14,537 nucleotides of DNA, from positions 1 through 14,537 of the forward strand of contig DIQZ01000009.1 in the NCBI GenBank assembly GCA_002424305.1, given 5' to 3'. The translations under genes were made by a program, and so were the position numbers. The stretch comes from Firmicutes bacterium UBA5449. Its GTDB lineage: Bacteria > Bacillota > SHA-98 > UBA4971. Position 1 is the stretch's first letter, and each line of letters begins with the position of its first letter. Positions 8,522 to 14,537 of the stretch are shown here, in pieces. The notes under the pieces were generated by a model that made no database searches, was not told where the DNA came from, and saw nothing but the letters and a program-made list of their open reading frames with translations.

Positions 8522-8580
8522 GGGGGATTCCGGATTATGGAATTCTTCAGGGCGACCGCCGCAGAAATTCGGAATCCCCC
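8522..8580 (-). promoter_or_regulatory. Strong hairpin between binding-protein and ATPase genes
   Basis: GGGGGATTCCG (8522-8532) and CGGAATCCCCC (8570-8580) form a perfect 11-base inverted repeat around a 37-base loop. The loop itself contains a small GGCG/CGCC-like stem and near-matching AATTCT/AGAAATT arms. No U-run follows on the transcribed strand, so it is not a standard terminator. In ABC importer operons, hairpins at this position are known to protect the upstream binding-protein mRNA or cause partial termination, which keeps the binding protein in excess over ATPase and permease. That role is inferred here. Confidence 0.7.
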
Positions 8581-8611
8581 ACCCGGCTATTAATTACTAA
8601 CAACCATACTA

Positions 8612-9739
8612 TTATTGGGCCGCAGACGTGATTACGTAGGGCTTACCCCAGAAATACCACTCATTCTTCTTAGCAGGATCATAATAAGTCGCTCTGAAAA
8701 CCTCGTGAATTATCGAACCTACGGCTGGTAGATTCTCCTCGGTTGTTATAACCGCATCAGAATAGATCGTACGAGTTTTAGGAATAGACGAACCCTTGGC
8801 ACCGGGTGCAATACCCTTGACTTGAACTTCGTCAATAATCCCAAATACCGTATGAGTATACAGCTCAAATGGTTGACTTGTTGTTGCAATAAACGGGCTT
8901 CCTTTCCTGATCATGTCATAAGCTTCTGATCCCCCGTCAACACCTGTCACAAAAACCTGTTCTTTAGTGAAACCAGCGGCCTCAACAGCTCTTGCTGCAA
9001 AGACTCCGGGAGTATCAAACCCAGCAAATATTGCATCTAGTTTATCTCCATACTTCTGAAGCCATGCAGTCGTAAAATCAAATGCAGCCTTCTCCCAACC
9101 GGTACTAGGCAAGTCCTCAAAACCGACTAGGCTCAAATTTGGCCAATCCACTTTGGACGTAAACAACGCCCGTGCAACATAACATCGCTGCCGCAGGATA
9201 TGATTCGTCTGGTTTAGGATGGCAACATTACCCTTGCCTTCTACCCTATCAATGACAAACTGAGCCATCATAGCCCCTGCTACTCCGTTGGGTATCGTAA
9301 CATTGATTAATACCCCTGGCCTTAGTTCCGTATCAATGCAGTATACACCTATACCTCTTTTCCTAGCCTCCAGAATAAGATCACGCAGAGGCTCCATCTC
9401 AATATATTGGAGCACTATAGCATCAACGTTCTTTTGTATAAGTGTCTGTAATGCATTGCGCTGTACCGGCACACCTGAGGCAGTAGGTTCCGCAGAAAGC
9501 TTCCACTTTCGGTGCTCAATTTCGATCTGTGTTTGGTGCCAGTTCCTCTGGCATGACTCTGCAGTCAGTTCAGGTCCAATATACCCAACATGAAGAGGTC
9601 TGTCCTTCACCACTCTAGGCATAGGTAAGGGTGTACCGGCAGTAATTGTCTCCATTTCATTTGACGCTGATCCCACTGAACCTACCAATAGCACTGCACA
9701 TACAAGACCTATGGACAGGGCTGCTTTACGCCAATTCAT
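8612..9739 (-). CDS. Periplasmic sugar-binding protein of the ABC importer
   Basis: A substrate-binding protein of the type 1 periplasmic-binding family (Peripla_BP_4, ribose/galactose-like), 375 residues from the preferred start. It captures the substrate outside the membrane and passes it to the permease. A signal peptide is plain: a basic n-region MNWRKAA, a hydrophobic core SIGLVCAVLLVGSV and a GSA-like cleavage site near residue 25. There is no lipobox cysteine. Two-lobe features include LHVGYIGPE, NVDAIVLQYIEMEPLRDLILEARKRGIGVYCID (the first hinge), VAILNQTN, and DAIFAGFDTPGVFAARAVEAAG followed by VTGVDGG. I place the start at the ATG 9737-9739 (AGGGGG 6 bases upstream), not at the ATG 9794-9796, whose GGGGG site is only about 3 bases away and which would bury the signal peptide. 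It is slightly longer than typical ribose-binding proteins. Confidence 0.92.
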   Translation of the reverse strand: MNWRKAALSIGLVCAVLLVGSVGSASNEMETITAGTPLPMPRVVKDRPLHVGYIGPELTAESCQRNWHQTQIEIEHRKWKLSAEPTASGVPVQRNALQTLIQKNVDAIVLQYIEMEPLRDLILEARKRGIGVYCIDTELRPGVLINVTIPNGVAGAMMAQFVIDRVEGKGNVAILNQTNHILRQRCYVARALFTSKVDWPNLSLVGFEDLPSTGWEKAAFDFTTAWLQKYGDKLDAIFAGFDTPGVFAARAVEAAGFTKEQVFVTGVDGGSEAYDMIRKGSPFIATTSQPFELYTHTVFGIIDEVQVKGIAPGAKGSSIPKTRTIYSDAVITTEENLPAVGSIIHEVFRATYYDPAKKNEWYFWGKPYVITSAAQ

Positions 9740-9851
9740 TCTTATCCCCCTTGCTAGTGATTTATTTTTCGGTTCTCGATCCAGTTGAAATTCCATATTC
9801 CCCCTAGTCCTTCAGAATGAATCTGTCTCGTGCCCACCCCCTTGCAAAGTA

Positions 9852-10631
9852 TCATGGTGTCTCGCCCATGCATCCCAAATTGGCAGATATTCGTCGGGCG
9901 CCAAGAACCATTATGGAGATTAGGTCTGGCAAGCGCTCATCTGTCATCCGATTAACCGGTCCCACAAGAGAGATTGTCGCAATTATAGATCCGTCATAAT
10001 CCTTAACTGGAGTAGCAATACCAACCTCGTCGTCACTGACTTCCATCTTGCTGATGGAATAACCATTCTGCCGGATACTCTCTAACTCTCGTAGAAAATC
10101 GTCCTCGTCAATGATTGTCCCAGGGAATCTAGGTAGAGCATCCAGACTTTCTTTCAGACGAAGCCTTACTTCTGGTTCAGGAAGATGAGCCAAGATAAGC
10201 TTTCCAGCCTCACCTGCATACAGCGGAAATGCCTCACCAACACGTGTATAGTATTGAACTCCCTGGGGACTCGGCGAGGTTAGAATATTTACCATTTGGC
10301 ATCCATTACGAACACATAAGTACACTGATTCCCGGCTCTCCATGGATATTTCGTTCATAATGGAAAACGCAATGTCTGCCCATGTTAGCTCCCTTAAGGA
10401 GGCAGCGCCTAGCTGAATGCAGAGTACTCCAAGCCTGTACCTCATTGTCTCATCGCGATCAATAAGATTCTCTTGTTTCAGAGCCATCAAGATTCTGTAT
10501 ACGGTCGCACGATGCAGGCCAATCCTTAACGCCAGTTCATCTAGAGTAAGGCCTCCATCACTATCTGCAAGCACTTGTAAAACTTTGGTTGCCCGTTCCA
10601 AAACCTGTATAGTGTATCGATCAAAAGTCAT
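9852..10631 (-). CDS. IclR-family transcriptional regulator (operon-proximal copy)
   Basis: A 259-residue regulator with an N-terminal winged helix-turn-helix (GGLTLDELALRIGLHRATVYRILMAL, about 27-52) and a C-terminal IclR effector-binding domain (about 75-250; for example GEAGKLILAH and GSIIATISLVGP). It binds DNA as a dimer or tetramer, and a small metabolite controls it. It lies 112 bp before the binding-protein gene on the same strand, so it most likely controls the importer-transketolase operon and perhaps itself. I use the ATG at 10629-10631, with AGGTG upstream; a TTG ten codons earlier is less likely. The other IclR protein in the window aligns with it without gaps over 255 residues. 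Whether it activates or represses is unknown. Confidence 0.93.
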   Translation of the reverse strand: MTFDRYTIQVLERATKVLQVLADSDGGLTLDELALRIGLHRATVYRILMALKQENLIDRDETMRYRLGVLCIQLGAASLRELTWADIAFSIMNEISMESRESVYLCVRNGCQMVNILTSPSPQGVQYYTRVGEAFPLYAGEAGKLILAHLPEPEVRLRLKESLDALPRFPGTIIDEDDFLRELESIRQNGYSISKMEVSDDEVGIATPVKDYDGSIIATISLVGPVNRMTDERLPDLISIMVLGARRISANLGCMGETP

Positions 10632-10776
10632 GCCTTCACACCTATTGCTAGCTAGAAACAAAGTCTATGCATTATTCTGTCTCGCATTGTGATATCATAT
10701 CTCACATTGTGTATTTATATTCTACGTGATTCCCTAAATTCCTCCTTGTCTGGCAAGATAAACTATATTTTTCTGA
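10632..10776 (-). promoter_or_regulatory. Upstream region of the operon-proximal IclR gene, with 20-bp-spaced direct repeat
   Basis: On the plus strand, TCTCGCATTGTG (10680-10691) and TCTCACATTGTG (10700-10711) are near-identical 12-mers exactly 20 bp apart, about two helical turns. Each contains a 9-base palindrome-like core (CGCATTGTG, CACATTGTG). The pair also frames TGTGA-N9-TCACA (10688-10706), an imperfect dyad. It begins about 50 bp before the IclR start codon, a fitting place for an autoregulatory operator. I could not pick a convincing -35/-10 pair. The IS element now sits just upstream, so any promoter element further out may have been displaced. Confidence 0.5.
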
Positions 10777-10784
10777 GTTATGGG
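10777..10784. repeat. Left target-site duplication of the IS21-family element
   Basis: GTTATGGG directly precedes the element's first TG and is repeated exactly at 13206-13213 directly after its terminal CA. Eight bases is within the range known for IS21-family insertions. Confidence 0.93.
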
Positions 10785-10824
10785 TGTTTTTGGCAAGGTT
10801 AAAATGTAGCGTTCCGGAACTTAA
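10785..10824 (+). repeat. Left terminal inverted repeat of the IS element
   Basis: Reads TGTTTTTGG at the outer end and CCGGAACTTAA at the inner end. By my count it matches the reverse complement of 13166-13205 at 28 of 40 positions with no gap. The outer TGTTTT and inner CGGAACTTAA blocks are identical. Confidence 0.88.
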
Positions 10825-10849
10825 TTATTGCAGCACCCTGGTTCCATTT

Positions 10850-11572
10850 TTAGCAATTGATGGTAGAGTGTTTCAACCTCCAGCTGGTTCCGGTAAATAT
10901 TGGTAAATGACTGTGGTGTACAAGCCTATCAATAATGGCGCTAGTCATCTTCTCATCATAGAACACCCCATCCCACTTGCTAAACTCAAGGTTTGTGGTA
11001 ATGATAACGCTTTTGGTCTCGTAGCATTCTGAAATGACTTGGAATAATAGTTGTGTCCCCTCTCTTTCAAATGGAATGTACCCCCACTCGTCACAGATTA
11101 GCAAATCACATTTTCGGATCTGTTTAAATAGCTTGGGAAGTTCCCCGGAAGCCTTAGCGGCTACAAGTTGATTTACCAAGGAGGCTGTTCTGGAAAACTT
11201 CACCCGTTTTCCCCGATTGCATGCTTCTACCCCGATAGCGGTTGCCAAATGGGTCTTCCCGGTGCCTACTGGGCCAAATAGAATTAGGTTCTCCTTTTTT
11301 TCAATGAAATTGCCCCCCTTAAGATCTTCTGTAGATAATGATGCAGGTATCTGAATTTCACTAAAGGAGTAATTGTCGAATGTCTTGATTACATCAAAGT
11401 TAGCCGTTTTTAGGAGCCTCTTCTTCCGTATTATCTCCCGGTTTTTTAACTCCTGTTGTAATAGCCTAAGGAGAAATTCCTCATGGGTTTGGGCTTGGAT
11501 ATCTTTATATCCCTCGTAGAAGCCTTGGCCAATTCTTAGTTTCTTGCAGCAGGTTTTAATTAGGGTCTCCAT
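10850..11572 (-). CDS. istB: IstB, ATP-binding transposition helper of IS21 family
   Basis: A 240-residue AAA+ ATPase related to DnaC. In IS21 it assembles on target DNA and stimulates the IstA transposase. Motifs seen are Walker A GPVGTGKT (100-107), Walker B LLICDEWG (157-164), sensor-1 region IITTNLEFSKW (190-200) and the C-terminal HLPIFTGTSWRLKHS (222-236). The length is normal. The start ATG (11570-11572) follows the istA stop codon with no gap. Its AGGAGGTG ribosome site lies within the end of istA, so the two are translationally coupled. No damage is seen. Confidence 0.95.
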   Translation of the reverse strand: METLIKTCCKKLRIGQGFYEGYKDIQAQTHEEFLLRLLQQELKNREIIRKKRLLKTANFDVIKTFDNYSFSEIQIPASLSTEDLKGGNFIEKKENLILFGPVGTGKTHLATAIGVEACNRGKRVKFSRTASLVNQLVAAKASGELPKLFKQIRKCDLLICDEWGYIPFEREGTQLLFQVISECYETKSVIITTNLEFSKWDGVFYDEKMTSAIIDRLVHHSHLPIFTGTSWRLKHSTINC

Positions 11573-13072
11573 TTACCGCCCACCTCCTAGAAGTGCATCG
11601 TAGACGGTAATATCAGGATAATACCCTTTAAGTTCCGGAACTTTTTCCGGAAGTGCAATATCCATAATTTCAATGGGATCCGAAGTTAATCGTGTGTAAA
11701 TAGCCCAAAGGCTGTCTTGATCATACACATCACTGTCAATTGCTTCTTGAAACGCATCTATAGCACGTTCTAGGCTGCCCTCTTGGGCTATTCTTGCCAA
11801 CAGCTTTAATGCTGCTTTCTTTTCTAAAAGTGAACATCGGTTAAGAAACTCCTGAATGGGTGATGGCAATTGGTTAAAGAACTCTGTGTACTTTAGTGCC
11901 CTGGGTCTCTTTGCCATGAGCGCTAAATAGGGGAACCATTTCATGGATTCCTTTTGCCTGCCGTAAAGCCTATCGTGGGCTACTACCTCTTGGTACTCTT
12001 GGTTCATTATAATGACTTCATCGGCGGTAGCCTTTACCCAGACCTCTTGGCCGGCCGAAGATGGCGAGGATGAATACAGGCCGTTATCGAATCTTACTTT
12101 GCCGTATTTATCAGCTTTTGCCGGCTCCAGCTTATATATTTCAAACGGTGCATTCGGTAAAGGGTTCATAGCTGTCTTATCCATTTCAAAAAACTCTGCT
12201 ATAGTTCTACCCTTTTTATAGTGTTTTCGCTGCATGTCTTTATCACAGCGCCTAAGCAGCCCTTTATTAAACTCCCTAAGATCATTAAAACGCGGGATTG
12301 GCACTAGCATATTCCGCCTGTGGTATCCCACCTTGTTTTCCACATTACCTTTTTCATGCCCACTGTCAGGATTGCAAAAATTAGAGAAAAACCTATGGTG
12401 GAGCATAAACCGTTCAAATCCTCTGGTTAGATCTCTGGTGGAATCCTTGCCGATAGCTTTAACTATAGTAGACATATTATCAAACCAGATAAACGTGGGG
12501 ACGCATCCCATATATTCAAAAATCGTCTTAAGACCTTCCAAAAGGCATTCTTGATTCTGCCCTTTGAATAGTTGAAGATAGCCGGCATTACTGTACGGTA
12601 AGGAAAGATTAAGATAGTATCCTTCATACTTAATGCCTCGCTCGTAAAATTCTGCTTCTCCAAAATCAGCTTGGGCTTCCCCAGGTGGATGCTTAAGTGG
12701 TATGTACCCTTGATCTGTAATGGACATCTCCCGTCGCCGTTTGGCAACGTACTTTCTTACGCCCCGATCCGAGACATTAAACTCATCTCCATAGATTTCT
12801 TTCAGCCTATTATAGACTCGTTGTGCTGTATGCCGCTGTTTTGGCTTGGCCTCCAGATCGTCTTCTAACCATTGATCAATTAAGGGTTTAAAGGGATCCA
12901 GTTTTCCCGCACGTCTTTTTGGAGACTTCAGCTCAAAATTGAAATCTTGTGCTGTGGCGTATTTCTTAACAGTTGAAAAGTGATGGTCAGTTTCCTCAGC
13001 TATTTTCCTCAGGGACTTCCCTTCATAATCGTGGAGATATTTGATACGATATATTTGCTCCATTGTTAGCAT
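11573..13072 (-). CDS. istA: IstA, IS21-family DDE transposase
   Basis: A 499-residue transposase that binds the element's ends and performs DNA cleavage and strand transfer. Seen in order are an N-terminal helix-turn-helix (EGKSLRKIAEETDHHFSTVKKY, about 17-38), a second DNA-binding segment (about 75-115), and the DDE core with Asp136 (AQADFGEAEF), Asp198 (IWFDNMS) and Glu246 (HEKGNVENKVGYHRRN). A C-terminal beta-rich domain follows (KVRFDNGLYSSS near 330). The length is normal and the frame intact. The ATG at 13072 sits directly against the GGAAGG site; the ATG three codons in (13063) has better spacing and may be the true start. Confidence 0.95.
   Translation of the reverse strand: MLTMEQIYRIKYLHDYEGKSLRKIAEETDHHFSTVKKYATAQDFNFELKSPKRRAGKLDPFKPLIDQWLEDDLEAKPKQRHTAQRVYNRLKEIYGDEFNVSDRGVRKYVAKRRREMSITDQGYIPLKHPPGEAQADFGEAEFYERGIKYEGYYLNLSLPYSNAGYLQLFKGQNQECLLEGLKTIFEYMGCVPTFIWFDNMSTIVKAIGKDSTRDLTRGFERFMLHHRFFSNFCNPDSGHEKGNVENKVGYHRRNMLVPIPRFNDLREFNKGLLRRCDKDMQRKHYKKGRTIAEFFEMDKTAMNPLPNAPFEIYKLEPAKADKYGKVRFDNGLYSSSPSSAGQEVWVKATADEVIIMNQEYQEVVAHDRLYGRQKESMKWFPYLALMAKRPRALKYTEFFNQLPSPIQEFLNRCSLLEKKAALKLLARIAQEGSLERAIDAFQEAIDSDVYDQDSLWAIYTRLTSDPIEIMDIALPEKVPELKGYYPDITVYDALLGGGR
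11630..11643. repeat. 14-bp perfect palindrome inside istA copying the left-end repeat
   Basis: AAGTTCCGGAACTT is a perfect palindrome within the last codons of istA. Its GTTCCGGAACTT core is identical to 10811-10822 in the left terminal repeat. It could be an additional transposase-binding site or a coincidence of codon choice. Confidence 0.5.
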
Positions 13073-13165
13073 CCTTCCTTTTTACCCCCCTTAGCACTGA
13101 ACACTAAGAGGGTATTAGATTTCCAGGGTGCCGGCAATGGAGCTTTCCATTTTACGCTCTATTTC

Positions 13166-13205
13166 TTAAGTTCCGCACCGCTCTAATTCTAGGATACCGA
13201 AAACA
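13166..13205 (-). repeat. Right terminal inverted repeat of the IS element
   Basis: The minus-strand reading begins TGTTTTCGGTA and ends GCGGAACTTAA, the counterpart of 10785-10824. The element ends in CA on the plus strand, as expected for IS21 relatives. Confidence 0.88.
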
Positions 13206-13213
13206 GTTATGGG
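13206..13213. repeat. Right target-site duplication of the IS21-family element
   Basis: GTTATGGG, identical to 10777-10784 and directly after the element's terminal CA. Confidence 0.93.
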
Positions 13214-13570
13214 TGATCTTTAAGTCATAGAATAACCTAACTGGACAGTCAAAGGAGTCAGAACTCGAAGGCTGCCAATGCTCTAGAGCACAAACAAGGC
13301 TCTAAAAGGATTGGTAGCAACATTAGGTCAGCATCATTACGAGGAAATAACTGTGTAGAAAGCGAACGCAAGAGACTGAAGACTTCTCTAATCTACCGAT
13401 AGGGTGCCAAGACCCATTATTACTAGGTAAGACTAATACAGACGCAAGATGCAGTAAGAAGGAGCTATTGAATCATGACAGACTGTGGAGCACTTGATAA
13501 GAGAAATAGGTAAGGAGACTGGCCGAATCAGGTCTGATTTCTAAGCTATGTTTGCCGGGAAAGTGATAGC
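13214..13570. other. 357-bp gene-free stretch between IS element and first IclR gene
   Basis: No open frame of useful length, tRNA or recognisable gene remnant is seen on either strand. It holds an imperfect stem: GCTGCCAAT at 13271-13279 pairs with ATTGGTAGC at 13310-13318, with one G-T wobble, around a loop containing TGCTCTAGAGCA. Before the IS insertion this stretch was continuous with 10632-10776, so the two IclR genes were separated by roughly 500 bp of non-coding DNA. Confidence 0.5.
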
Positions 13571-14338
13571 CTACATAGAACCAAGTAAAGCGGAGATTCG
13601 TCGAGCACCATCCGTCACAAGAGATATTAGCCCCGGCAGGCAATCATCTGTGATCCGATTTGCGGGTCCCACAAGAGAAATCGCAGCTATAATAGACCCT
13701 CTATAGTCTTTGATCGGAGCGGAGATACCTACTCCATCATGACTTACCTCCATCTTACTAACGCAATAACCTTTCTTCCGAATACCCTCCAAATCCTTCA
13801 ATAAGGCATCTTCTTCCGTGATTGTCCCAGGAAACCTGGGCAAAGTAGAAAGGCCATCTGTTAAGCAGGATTGTGCCTCTTCCTCTGATAGATACGCCAT
13901 TATCAACCGCCCACTCTCACCGGCACACAGAGGGAAAGTTTGACCTACATAACCATAGTGTTGAATTGCGTGAGGGCTCGGCGAAGAGGCTATACATACT
14001 ACTTCCCACCTGTTTCGGACCCACAAATACACTGATTCTTGGGTTTGCTCAGTTATCTCATTCATAATGGGCTCGGCAATATCTTTCCACGATAGTCCTC
14101 TAAGCGAGGCTCCCCCAAGTTGAATGCAGAGCGGACCAAGCTTATATGTCGTTGAATGATCACGTTCAACAAAACCTTCCTGTACTAGGTTCATCAGAAT
14201 TCTGTACGTGGTTGCCCGATGTAGTCCGGTCCGCAAAGACAGCTCATCCAGACTAAGACCGCCTGGATTACTTAGCAAAACCCTTAAGATGCTTGTTGCC
14301 CGTTCGATCGCTTGTATAGTATATGTCTTTCTCTCCAC
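13571..14338 (-). CDS. IclR-family transcriptional regulator (operon-distal paralogue)
   Basis: A 255-residue regulator with winged helix-turn-helix GGLSLDELSLRTGLHRATTYRILMNL (about 27-52) and an IclR effector domain (GESGRLIMAY, GSIIAAISLVGP, GARRISALLG). I place the start at GTG 14336-14338, because GGTGGGAG lies 4 bases upstream and the protein then aligns end to end with the other IclR regulator (VERKTYTIQAIERAT against MTFDRYTIQVLERAT). A longer frame to 14434 would add 32 residues with no counterpart. Identity between the two is high, around 60% by eye, so they are paralogues from a duplication. No co-directional target gene follows immediately. It may respond to a related effector or control genes beyond the window's right edge. 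Confidence 0.9.
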   Translation of the reverse strand: MERKTYTIQAIERATSILRVLLSNPGGLSLDELSLRTGLHRATTYRILMNLVQEGFVERDHSTTYKLGPLCIQLGGASLRGLSWKDIAEPIMNEITEQTQESVYLWVRNRWEVVCIASSPSPHAIQHYGYVGQTFPLCAGESGRLIMAYLSEEEAQSCLTDGLSTLPRFPGTITEEDALLKDLEGIRKKGYCVSKMEVSHDGVGISAPIKDYRGSIIAAISLVGPANRITDDCLPGLISLVTDGARRISALLGSM

Positions 14339-14441
14339 GTATCTCCCACCTAAGTGAAAACTGTACCATGTCTCACGTGAAAAAACGTAATATCGTTCAG
14401 TGAATCTCTCCATATATTCTATTACATTATTCATGTTACTT
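14339..14441 (-). promoter_or_regulatory. Upstream region of the operon-distal IclR gene
   Basis: Contains the perfect 8-base palindrome TCACGTGA (14373-14380), 34 to 42 bp before the GTG start and overlapping ATGTCTCACG (14368-14377). Read on the minus strand, GTGAGACATGGTA matches GTGAGATATGATA upstream of the other IclR gene at 11 of 13 positions. This is a reasonable operator candidate. No convincing -35/-10 pair was identified. Confidence 0.4.
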
Positions 14442-14537
14442 CTAGAGCAATCCCGTTTTAAGCCATTTGCGCTGTAGCCTCCTTTTCATGCACGGCAGCC
14501 CCTGAATCTGGAGAAAAGCACCTTCTCCACGATGGTA
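14442..14537 (-). other. Possible 3' end of an upstream gene at the window edge (undecided)
   Basis: The minus strand has a frame open from the window edge to a TAG at 14442-14444 (31 residues, ending RKWLKTGLL). A second frame is open to a TAA at about 14460, ending in AAVHEKEATAQMA. Either could be the tail of a gene beyond the edge, or neither. I recognise no domain. Confidence 0.2.

Larger units (their letters stand above)
10785..13205 (-). mobile_element. Complete IS21-family insertion sequence, 2,421 bp
   Basis: It carries istA and istB in the standard order, abutting each other. It is bounded by 40-base imperfect terminal inverted repeats that begin TGTTTT and end CGGAACTTAA. An 8-bp direct duplication of the target (GTTATGGG) flanks it. 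Inside the ends, a second pair of inverted matches, TTGCAGCACCCTGG (10828-10841) and CCAGGGTGCCGGCAA (13123-13137), fits the multiple transposase-binding sites known near IS21 ends. Both genes are intact and the target duplication is perfect, so the insertion looks recent and possibly still active. It landed in the non-coding region between two IclR paralogues, about 145 bp upstream of the operon-proximal one. Confidence 0.94.

Noticed and set aside
10688..10706. Cyclic-AMP receptor protein site (TGTGA...TCACA)
   Set aside because: The spacer is nine bases, not the six of a CRP site. The dyad is better explained as part of the direct repeat.
13214..13570. Decayed gene between the IS element and the first IclR gene
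   Set aside because: Reading both strands gave no stretch resembling a transporter, enzyme or transposase.
1..14537. CRISPR array, prophage genes, tRNA or rRNA
   Set aside because: No regularly spaced repeats, phage genes or tRNA-like folds were seen in the window.

Overview
This 14.5 kb window comes from a bacterium. Every gene I can support lies on the minus strand. An aldehyde:ferredoxin oxidoreductase with its own MoaD-like protein, a split transketolase, a ribose-type ABC importer, IclR regulators and an IS21-family element together suggest an anaerobe, most likely clostridial Firmicutes-like. That placement is inference: there is no rRNA or other phylogenetic marker. The substrate-binding protein has a type I signal peptide and no lipobox cysteine, which would suit a diderm cell envelope.

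In the direction of transcription (high to low coordinates), the window holds the following. (1) An IclR-family regulator (13571-14338). (2) A 357-bp stretch with no gene. (3) A complete 2,421-bp IS21-family insertion sequence (10785-13205) with istA, istB, 40-bp imperfect terminal inverted repeats and a perfect 8-bp target duplication. (4) A second IclR regulator (9852-10631), a gapless paralogue of the first. (5) A ribose/galactose-type ABC importer: binding protein (8612-9739), double-domain ATPase (6929-8482) and permease (5841-6869), with a strong hairpin between the first two. (6) A two-subunit transketolase (4938-5765 and 3839-4822). (7) A medium-chain zinc dehydrogenase (2766-3791). 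(8) After a 385-bp gap, an MFS transporter (1145-2380), a MoaD/ThiS-like protein (751-1020) and the N-terminal 231 residues of an aldehyde ferredoxin oxidoreductase that runs off the left edge.

Items 4 to 7 look like one catabolic operon: regulated import of a sugar or polyol, NAD(P)-linked oxidation or reduction by the dehydrogenase, and two-carbon transfer by the transketolase. No sugar kinase, isomerase or aldolase is visible. The substrate may therefore be handled unphosphorylated, or those steps may be encoded elsewhere. The tungsten/molybdenum aldehyde oxidoreductase just downstream could oxidise an aldehyde released by the pathway. This link is a hypothesis, because the 385-bp gap may separate two transcription units.

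The least expected non-coding signals are four. They are a 20-bp-spaced direct repeat upstream of the second IclR gene, whose core recurs before the binding-protein gene and the first IclR gene; an 11-bp perfect inverted repeat between the binding-protein and ATPase genes; an exact palindrome inside istA that copies part of the left terminal repeat; and an imperfect stem in the gene-free stretch.
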